Part shown: positions 15,468-20,745 of the stretch, in pieces
How positions within the stretch are numbered: position 1 is the first letter of the stretch
How the letters are laid out: every line of letters begins with the position of its first letter
Assembly: GCA_023430365.1 (NCBI GenBank)
Contig: JAEZAS010000368.1
Location: 1-20,745 of the forward strand
DNA: 20,745 nt
Direction: 5' to 3'
DNA from: Planctomycetota bacterium
GTDB taxonomy: Bacteria; Planctomycetota; Planctomycetia; Pirellulales; Pirellulaceae
Program-made: the position numbers and the translations under genes
The notes under the pieces: generated by a model
What the model saw: only the letters and a program-made list of their open reading frames with translations
Database searches by the model: none
What the model was told of the DNA's origin: nothing

Positions 15468-16160
15468 TTAAGAGACGACGCGCAGGTCGATGTCGGTGAG
15501 CGCCTTCCGCATCGTTCCTGGCGCGGCCATGCGGTCACGGATCGCGAGAGCAACCTCGACACGATTGCGTACGTCCAGTTTGCGCATGATCAAGGTCATG
15601 TAGTGCCGGACTGTTTTCTCGCTGATGGATAGCCTGACGCCAATCTCTCGGTTCGTGAGACCCTGTTGCAGCAAACCAGCAATCTGCATCTCGCGAGCAT
15701 TCAGACGAGAGCCAGCATTGCGTTGCTCGGACCGCGCCCGCTGGCTCATCGCTGCGATGACCTTTGCGGCAAACGATGGCGTTATGTAGCTCTGGCCAGC
15801 ATTCATGCAGGTCATCGCATCGACGATATCCCGGGCCGAGCTACCTTTCAGCAGGTAGCCGTTTGCGCCGGCTTCCAAGGCGCGTATTGCGCAGTCGACG
15901 CTCGCGACAGCGGTGAATACGGCAATCTTGGTTAGAGGATTGGCGCTCCTCATCTCGCTGATTGCGGCGAATGCGTCGCCTGGCATGCTGAGATCGATGA
16001 AGAGGTAGTCTGGTCGATAGGCGAAGGAGATGGCTACCGCGTCCGAGGCGGAGCCCCCTTCGCCGACTACTTCATAGCCAAGCACATCTGAGAAGAGGTG
16101 CCGCACGCCATCCCTAAGCATGGGATGATCATCAATCAACGCAACTGTCGCTTTGCCCAT
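15468..16160 (-). CDS. NarL/FixJ-family response regulator (REC + LuxR HTH)
   Basis: A 230-residue cytoplasmic two-component response regulator. The receiver domain shows the acidic pair Asp10/Asp11 (ALIDDHPMLRDG), the phospho-acceptor Asp56 (YLFIDLSMPG), Thr83 (AVFTA) and Lys105 (YLLKGSSA). All residues needed for phosphorylation and switching are therefore present. The C-terminal LuxR-type DNA-binding domain (about 150-215) has LNAREMQIAGLLQQGLTNRE and ISEKTVRHYM. The ATG at 16160 has a GAGG ribosome site at close spacing. It is transcribed away from the HisKA_3 sensor kinase, the class of kinase that normally pairs with NarL-type regulators. By position it is the best candidate regulator of the RTX secretion operon downstream on the same strand, but a terminator lies between them and no binding site is proven. 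Confidence 0.93.
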   Translation of the reverse strand: MGKATVALIDDHPMLRDGVRHLFSDVLGYEVVGEGGSASDAVAISFAYRPDYLFIDLSMPGDAFAAISEMRSANPLTKIAVFTAVASVDCAIRALEAGANGYLLKGSSARDIVDAMTCMNAGQSYITPSFAAKVIAAMSQRARSEQRNAGSRLNAREMQIAGLLQQGLTNREIGVRLSISEKTVRHYMTLIMRKLDVRNRVEVALAIRDRMAAPGTMRKALTDIDLRVVS

Positions 16161-16327
16161 GGGGCCTCTATTAAATATAACGATTGCGGCCCCGCTGGCG
16201 GAGACAATCGGGTTACAATGCCATATGCTAATCGCAATTGAAGTAGAAAATTTATTGTTTGGTTAGTTATGATCTGTCAATCCTAGATCGTCTAGGCGGG
16301 CTAGAGACGTCTGCAAATAGCCGCCTA
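16161..16327. promoter_or_regulatory. Divergent regulator/kinase promoter region with dyad
   Basis: This AT-richer gap between the divergent two-component genes must hold both promoters. It contains the inverted pair CGATTG (16181-16186) and CAATCG (16205-16210), arms 24 bases apart start to start, and a related CGCAAT at 16233-16238. A possible weak plus-strand promoter is GAGACA (16201-16206) with TATGCT (16224-16229) at a 17-base gap. A TATATT-like box lies upstream of the regulator on the minus strand without a good -35 partner. The dyad could be an autoregulatory site; that is inference. Confidence 0.35.
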
Positions 16328-17899
16328 ATGGCGCGCGGCACAAACCTTGTCGCATCGCAGCAAAGCAGTCGGCAGGCCATAGATAAAATGGGTGCTAGGA
16401 AGACCCAATCATACGGCGCACCGGCGCAGCGCACTGGCGAGAAAGCATGGCCCACGGAGCGGTCTCGTATTGAAGGGCCGGTCCTTAAAGATGCTCTTCG
16501 CATTGGCTGGCAGCGTCTGAACTTCTTTTCCCGCTGCTGCGTCGTACTTCTGGTGGCGCTGATCGGCACAATGCCGCTCCTCGCGACGTGGGTTAACGCG
16601 CGTGTAGAAAGGGCGGCAGTCGATAACGCCGCCATCTCCTCAGCTCAGTACTTCGAGCCGCTCCTAGGTCCCACCGTCGAGCGCCTGACGCTTGGCACCA
16701 TTAGCACCAATGAGGCCAATCAGAAGCTTGGCAGTCTCCTTAGTGACACGACGCTCGACGACCACGTTTTGGAAATCAAGATATGGAGCACCGCCGGCGC
16801 GATCATCGCCTCATCCAAGCCAAATACCGTCGGACGAAAGCCTCCCCTTACCGAAGAGTTGCGGGATGCCATTGGTGGGCGTCTCGCCTCACACTTCGAT
16901 GACACCCACCATGCTGCGTCAGCCGAGGTCAGGGCACTGGGGCGCCCGATCTTCGAGATATACGCGCCGATCTTCGGCGGCGAGAACAACAAGGTCCTTG
17001 CGGTCATCGAATTTTGCAAAGATGCGACGCGCCTGAAACATCAACTTGCAAATGCTGGATGGCATAGCTGGGGGATTATGATCGGGCTCACATCAACCTT
17101 CGCGCTCCTGCTCGTCGGCATCTTTCATCATGGCGGCACGGTTATCGGCGAGCAGCAGGCCGCCCTCCATCGCACGCTCGTAGATCGATCCGCTCTCGCC
17201 GCGCAGAACAACGATCTCAAGACGGCAATCGCGCAGGCACAAGCCCTGAGTGCAGACATTACGGACAAAGCCATAAGGCGTCTCGGCGCAGATCTACACG
17301 ACGGACCTGCTCAAATCCTCACGCTCGCTCTTATGCAACTCGACGAACTGGATCATAAATCTCGAAGCGCCGAGAGCGTAAGTGCAGGTCGCGAGAGCGC
17401 GGCTGTCACGGCGAAGCTGCGAAGCTCGCTTCAGACCGCGCTCAAAGAGGTACGCGATATTTCCGCGGATGCCTCGTTACCCGAGCTTGACAACTTGAGC
17501 GCTTCGGACGTGGTGCGACTCGCAGTTCATACTCATCGCGAGAGAACGTCGAGTGACGTCGTAGTGAGCTTCGACGGTAGTACGGCGTCGCCGCCGCTAT
17601 CGATCAAGACCTGTATCTACCGCGTGGTTCAGGAAGGGCTTACAAATGCCTTTCGGCATGGACTAGGGAAGTGCCAAAGCGTGCGCGTCGCCGCCAGTGC
17701 CGAAGCCGTCGAAGTGACGGTGAGCGACAGCGGCCCCGGCTTCGCCCGCCCGATCTCCGAAGTCATGGGGCAGTCGCTGGGGCTACAGGGCTTGAAGCAT
17801 CGAGTGGAAGCACTGGGCGGGAGCTTCGATATTGCATCCGCGCCGGCTCGCGGTGTTCGACTTGTTGCAGTATTACCGTCGATGGCACACCAGGGTTAG
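16328..17899 (+). CDS. Sensor histidine kinase (HisKA_3/HATPase, NarL-partner type)
   Basis: A membrane sensor kinase of about 523 residues if started at ATG 16328. The start is uncertain: the frame is open from TTG 16259, another ATG is at 16388, and none has a good ribosome site. A polar N-terminus precedes TM1 (about 66-89, CCVVLLVALIGTMPLLATW). A periplasmic domain of about 160 residues follows, then TM2 (about 248-268). The dimerisation/phosphotransfer box RRLGADLHDGPAQIL carries His324. The ATPase domain shows the N-box YRVVQEGLTNAFRHG, G1 VSDSGPGF and GLQGLKHRVEALGG, all intact. The HisKA_3 type pairs with LuxR/NarL-type regulators, and such a gene lies divergently next door. The periplasmic sensor domain is not one I recognise, so the signal is unknown. 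Confidence 0.92.
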   Translation: MARGTNLVASQQSSRQAIDKMGARKTQSYGAPAQRTGEKAWPTERSRIEGPVLKDALRIGWQRLNFFSRCCVVLLVALIGTMPLLATWVNARVERAAVDNAAISSAQYFEPLLGPTVERLTLGTISTNEANQKLGSLLSDTTLDDHVLEIKIWSTAGAIIASSKPNTVGRKPPLTEELRDAIGGRLASHFDDTHHAASAEVRALGRPIFEIYAPIFGGENNKVLAVIEFCKDATRLKHQLANAGWHSWGIMIGLTSTFALLLVGIFHHGGTVIGEQQAALHRTLVDRSALAAQNNDLKTAIAQAQALSADITDKAIRRLGADLHDGPAQILTLALMQLDELDHKSRSAESVSAGRESAAVTAKLRSSLQTALKEVRDISADASLPELDNLSASDVVRLAVHTHRERTSSDVVVSFDGSTASPPLSIKTCIYRVVQEGLTNAFRHGLGKCQSVRVAASAEAVEVTVSDSGPGFARPISEVMGQSLGLQGLKHRVEALGGSFDIASAPARGVRLVAVLPSMAHQG

Positions 17900-17975
17900 A
17901 TCGCGACTATGGATACTTTGCTCCGCCCGAGTGTCTGCTTAGGGTCAAATGCCGAGATCAATTGCGCAGATTCAG

Positions 17976-18034
17976 TGTCCGCTTCCCTGCAACGAGCGTC
18001 CATGCAGAACCGCTGTATCTTGCAGCGCCGGACA
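17976..18034. repeat. Multi-arm interrupted inverted repeat
   Basis: Three nested complementary arm pairs are stacked: TGTCCG (17976-17981) with CGGACA (18029-18034), CTGCAA (17987-17992) with TTGCAG (18020-18025), and ATGCAG with CTGTAT inside (one G-U pair). It lies 76 bases after the kinase stop and just beyond the end of the convergent small gene. It could be a bidirectional terminator-like or RNA-processing structure, or a degenerate repeat. There is no T-tract. Confidence 0.5.
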
Positions 18035-18066
18035 TGTCGCCAGTCCCCGGGCAGCGACAACATAGA

Positions 18067-18417
18067 TCATAGCAGCGGCTGCGATACCCCGAAGATCAAG
18101 ATAACGACGAGGGCGACGGTCCACACTAGTACCCTCCGCTGTTTCCCGCGGTTGCGGAAGGCCTCGTCATCATTGAGCCGTCGGTAGTCGATAAGGATGG
18201 CATCTAGATCGGCGAGGGCCTTGTCGCGCTGTTGGCGGTACGCTCCGAGGTCCTCAAAATGATCGCACTCGATGTGCGCCTCAAGCTCGATGACGCGGTC
18301 GAACAGTTCCTTGTTGTGGGCAAGCAGCTCTTCGTAGTCGAGCCGGGAAGTAGATGAATTTGGCTTCGGCGCCGAGCCATCCGGCAGGATGTACTTGTCG
18401 GCCAACTTTGTTGACAT
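18067..18417 (-). CDS. Small coiled-coil protein with C-terminal membrane anchor
   Basis: A 116-residue protein that I do not recognise. The ATG at 18417 has GGAGG about 9 bases upstream, which supports a real gene. The N-terminal 25 residues are polar and probably flexible. A charged helical region follows at about 27-85 (YEELLAHNKELFDRVIELEA, YRQQRDKALADLDAILIDYR) with heptad-like spacing. The C-terminus has a basic stop (RGKQRR) followed by one hydrophobic segment (VLVWTVALVVILIFGV) ending near the last residue. This predicts a tail-anchored inner-membrane protein with its bulk in the cytoplasm. It is convergent with the sensor kinase and lies downstream of the ParA-type operon on the same strand, separated by about 300 bases. 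Confidence 0.7.
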   Translation of the reverse strand: MSTKLADKYILPDGSAPKPNSSTSRLDYEELLAHNKELFDRVIELEAHIECDHFEDLGAYRQQRDKALADLDAILIDYRRLNDDEAFRNRGKQRRVLVWTVALVVILIFGVSQPLL

Positions 18418-18720
18418 GATCGCTACCCTCCGGCGGTACCGAAAGCGGCGTCAGAGACGCTCGAGCACCTCCGCTCGAGAACGTTCGCAATATGGAAATG
18501 AGGTGGGGAAGCCATGGATGCCTCGCGGTTTGCTCTACCCGATCAACTCGGGCTGGCCGCGTCGTTCTCCCACCGTGCCACAAGGAGGCCGGTTGGGGCC
18601 GGTGATGCTCATTGAGAGCACCCCGGGCTCGTGACGCATCGCTGAAGTAGTCAGCCGTCTCCGGTTTGACAAGTACCAGCCGACCACGAAGCAACGGGCA
18701 ACATCTCCAATGGACCGGCT
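18418..18720. other. Intergenic stretch without a convincing gene
   Basis: No frame with a good start, ribosome site and protein-like composition is seen on either strand, apart from the ribosome site of the small gene at its left end. A weak hairpin TGCTC-ATTGA-GAGCA at about 18607-18621 lacks a T-tract. The promoter for the small tail-anchored gene should lie here but is not resolved. Confidence 0.45.
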
Positions 18721-19782
18721 TTAGCTGAGCAGCTTCATGCCGACGATCAGCGGCTTGCCGTCCACCGTTTCGATCGAGAGGCCGACCTTGTTGCAAAGGG
18801 TGGCGAGATGGTCCGCCATGGTACGGGCTGGCAGCGCCTCATCGCCGCGTTCACGACACCACCGCACGTAAGCCGCCCTCACGTCCCGCGCAGGCGTCCG
18901 AGCCTCGGGATCCGGTACCATGGACTCGACCCCGAACTTAGCGACGTGGGCCATTCCATCCCGTGCCGGTGCGATCATCCGAGGTGGTGGCAGGTCCGTC
19001 GAGATATCGATCGTGGGGGCTGTCGGCATCGCGGGCTCAGTGTGCCGACCGTTGGCATGGGCGCCAAAGGCCAACAGGGCGGCGCCCAGCCCGTTGATTG
19101 CCAGCGACGCGAGCCCAGCCGCGGCAAGGTCGAGCGTCGACGCTGAGAGCCCCAGGCGGGCCGCCAGCGGGCTTTGATCCGGCGCCAGGCCCGTTTCCGC
19201 CAACTCGGCCCGAGCGGCCTCCACGGCCTTCGTGGCGCGTTCTACAGCCGCATCTCGTTCAGCTAGTGCCGCGTCCATCTCGCGTTGCGCCGCGTCGACT
19301 TGGGCCTGGAGGAGAGTCCGGCAATTCGACGCGCAGCCGCGTTCTGCTGACTTGTCGATCACGGCGAGGTCTGTCGCGGTTTTAGCCGCGAGCGCGCGCT
19401 CGATGCGGCTGCTCGAATGTGCAGATGTAAGCATCGCTTCTGCGTCGCCCACGCGCCGGGCGGCATCCTGGCGGCGTTCTGCGGCCTCGCGGATGCTGAC
19501 CTGTGCCGCCTCTCGCGTGGCGACGACGCGTTCGCCCGTCAGGATGAGGGAATACAGCTCGCCGCTCAGCATTCCCAGGCCGATGGCAAGCGCGGCAGCG
19601 CGACGGCCTGCCGCCCACGCCGCGCCAAAGCACAATGCGCCCGCCATAAGTCCGCCGGCGACAGCGAGTGTGATCACGCCGTAAGGCGAGGTGAGACCCG
19701 CATTGGCATGGGCAAGCGACGCATAGGCGGCGGCTGCAATCAGAATGATGCCCGAAGCGACTGCGAGCGCCCTCAGCAGCAT
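18721..19782 (-). CDS. Four-TM coiled-coil membrane protein with possible C-terminal winged helix
   Basis: A 353-residue protein with no function I can name. Hydrophobic segments lie at about 5-26, 34-58, 60-82 and 216-240. Between the third and fourth is an Ala/Glu/Arg-rich helical region (85-200) interrupted by a CxxxC pair (Cys150, Cys154, in ERGCASNCRTLL). With a cytoplasmic N-terminus, that helical region would face the periplasm and the Cys pair could form a disulphide. After TM4 comes a Pro-rich linker and a compact C-terminal domain (about 298-353, VRAAYVRWCRERG, ARTMADHLATLC) that recalls the winged-helix tail of phage/plasmid primases. The ATG overlaps the stop of the preceding gene by one base (TGATG), so translation is coupled with the ParA/RHH genes. 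Similar proteins accompany mobile elements in rhizobia, from memory. Confidence 0.75.
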   Translation of the reverse strand: MLLRALAVASGIILIAAAAYASLAHANAGLTSPYGVITLAVAGGLMAGALCFGAAWAAGRRAAALAIGLGMLSGELYSLILTGERVVATREAAQVSIREAAERRQDAARRVGDAEAMLTSAHSSSRIERALAAKTATDLAVIDKSAERGCASNCRTLLQAQVDAAQREMDAALAERDAAVERATKAVEAARAELAETGLAPDQSPLAARLGLSASTLDLAAAGLASLAINGLGAALLAFGAHANGRHTEPAMPTAPTIDISTDLPPPRMIAPARDGMAHVAKFGVESMVPDPEARTPARDVRAAYVRWCRERGDEALPARTMADHLATLCNKVGLSIETVDGKPLIVGMKLLS

Positions 19783-20096
19783 CAGTTGCCCTCAGCCGCC
19801 ATAGCTTCACGCTTCGCCAACTCACGGATGGCGCGCTCATACACATCGGCCATCGAGCACCCCAGCTTGCGCGCAAGCGTGTTGTGGAGCGCACGTGTCT
19901 CGGGTGTTGCTCGGAAGTTCATCTGCTCGGATCGCAGAAGGGGGCGCTTGGCTGCGCGTTCGGCGGCAGTCCGATTGGCCTTGCGCTCAGCCTGCTTCCG
20001 GCGCTCGACGGCCTGGGGAGCCGCCGCTTTGCGCTGGGCAAACATGGCCGCAAACTGGTCGAGGCTGTCGTCATCTTCCTCAAGGCGATCGATCAC
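19782..20096 (-). CDS. Small ribbon-helix-helix protein, likely ParA partner
   Basis: A 104-residue basic protein. The GTG start at 20096 overlaps the ParA stop (GTGA), and GGAGG lies about 6 bases upstream, which decides the start over the longer open frame that shadows parA. The N-terminal 55 residues are acidic then strongly basic (IDRLEEDDDSLDQF, ERRKQAERKANRT), typical of a flexible ParA-contacting tail. The C-terminal region (QMNFRATPETRALHNTLAR, CSMADVYERAIRELAKRE) reads as beta strand, helix, helix, the ribbon-helix-helix fold. In type Ib partition systems a small RHH protein of this size binds the centromere and stimulates ParA ATPase, as ParG does with ParF. The function is inferred from fold and position. 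No iterated centromere repeat was found inside the window. Confidence 0.75.
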   Translation of the reverse strand: MIDRLEEDDDSLDQFAAMFAQRKAAAPQAVERRKQAERKANRTAAERAAKRPLLRSEQMNFRATPETRALHNTLARKLGCSMADVYERAIRELAKREAMAAEGN

Positions 20097-20745
20097 CGGC
20101 GCCTCCTCGCTTTCTTCTTCGCCGCGGCGATCGTGGCCGCCTTGACCTCTGACCACAGCGCATCGATCTCGGACGCGGCGGCCTTGTCGCGGCCTGCGTT
20201 GACTTCCGCTGCGGATTTGCCCGCGTTGAGACCGGCCACGTAGCTCTGCCGCTGGTGGACAATCGTCTCCGCCACGGGTGTCTTCTGCCTGGTCAGCATC
20301 GCCCGCGCTAGGTCGCCAGACTTGCCGCTTGATGGCACGGCGTTCAGCACCATGAGATGCGGCACGCCTGCGGCCTCCGCCATGGCGAGGACGTCGGTCG
20401 TTGCCATCAGGTCGACTAGGCTCGCGCGCGCCGGCACGATCGCAAATGTGGCGACGGACAGGGCCTGTTCCATGCACAGCAGCAGGGCGGGCGGTCCGTC
20501 GAGGAAGACCCAGTCCCAGCCATCGAGCGCCAAAGCTTCGACGGCATCAGCCGGGCTTGCGGCACCCTCGAAGACAGTTGGATTGTCCACTGCCCCGCGC
20601 CGGTCCCACCATTCGACAAGCGAGCGCTGCGGATCGAGATCGACCATGGCAACGCGCGGTGAGTCCTTCGCCGCCCGCACCGCGAGTGCTGACGCGATCG
20701 TCGTCTTTCCGACGCCTCCCTTGGTATTCACGACTGCGATGATGT
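20093..20745 (-). CDS. parA: ParA-family partition ATPase (5' end outside window)
   Basis: A ParA/MinD-superfamily ATPase missing only its first few residues: the frame runs off the window edge, reading IIAVVNTKGGVGKTT. Visible motifs are the deviant Walker A KGGVGKTT with the signature lysine, Walker A' MVDLDPQRS and Walker B VFLDGPP. The protein is about 217 residues and has no N-terminal helix-turn-helix, which fits the short type Ib (ParF-like) class that segregates plasmids or mobile elements. The GTG at 20731 lies inside the conserved strand before Walker A and is not the start. Its stop overlaps the start of the RHH gene, and that gene overlaps the membrane-protein gene. The three form one coupled operon. 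Confidence 0.93.
   Translation of the reverse strand, partial: IIAVVNTKGGVGKTTIASALAVRAAKDSPRVAMVDLDPQRSLVEWWDRRGAVDNPTVFEGAASPADAVEALALDGWDWVFLDGPPALLLCMEQALSVATFAIVPARASLVDLMATTDVLAMAEAAGVPHLMVLNAVPSSGKSGDLARAMLTRQKTPVAETIVHQRQSYVAGLNAGKSAAEVNAGRDKAAASEIDALWSEVKAATIAAAKKKARRRR

Noticed and set aside
18281..18796. Minus-strand frame of 171 codons bridging the 18418-18720 gap
   Set aside because: It overlaps two better-supported genes in another frame, has no ribosome site and no protein-like pattern.
20097..20477. Upstream extension of the RHH frame to 231 codons
   Set aside because: It overlaps parA, which has clear Walker motifs in another frame; the extension is Arg-rich and lacks a motif, while GTG 20096 has a strong ribosome site.

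Overview
The window reads as an accessory segment of a high-GC alphaproteobacterial replicon, probably of the order Hyphomicrobiales (rhizobia, Methylobacterium, Hyphomicrobium and relatives). The reasons are the GC-rich codon use, the type I secretion cluster with a giant haem-peroxidase/RTX substrate, and the mix of an IS66-type gene, a small serine recombinase and a ParA partition gene. Genus cannot be fixed from the sequence. Plasmid or integrated-element origin is an inference from the ParA/ribbon-helix-helix pair and the recombinase.

Layout, left to right. (1) 1-1877, plus: the C-terminal half of one major facilitator superfamily (MFS) transporter and a complete paralogous MFS transporter, in tandem. 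(2) 1878-2590, plus: a repeat-rich intergenic region (candidate recombination or operator site) followed by a 185-residue serine resolvase/invertase. (3) 2591-3305: a gene-free stretch with a degenerate repeat, then an orphan IS66 TnpA-like gene on the minus strand. (4) 15128 down to 3378, minus: a type I secretion operon in the order giant haem peroxidase/RTX protein (2229 residues), tandem GC hairpins, ABC exporter, second RTX protein with an N-terminal membrane segment, HlyD-type adaptor. No outer-membrane TolC gene is in the window. (5) 15468-17899: a NarL/FixJ-type response regulator (minus) and a HisKA_3-type sensor kinase (plus), divergently transcribed. An intrinsic terminator separates the regulator from the RTX operon. 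(6) 17900-18720: a multi-arm inverted repeat, a small coiled-coil tail-anchored protein, and non-coding sequence. (7) 20745 down to 18721, minus: ParA (cut by the window edge), a small ribbon-helix-helix protein, and a four-TM coiled-coil membrane protein with a possible C-terminal winged helix. Their stop and start codons overlap, so they look translationally coupled.

How the parts may work together. The ABC protein and HlyD adaptor would export the two RTX proteins through an unlinked TolC-like channel, and the RTX repeats would fold on meeting external calcium. The adjacent two-component pair is the obvious candidate regulator, but no binding site is proven. The most notable observations are a His-to-Leu substitution at the expected distal haem histidine of the peroxidase while the other catalytic positions are kept, the membrane-anchored RTX gene placed inside the exporter operon, the UUCG-capped hairpin between substrate and exporter genes, the repeated motif upstream of the recombinase, and the ParA-RHH-membrane protein operon.
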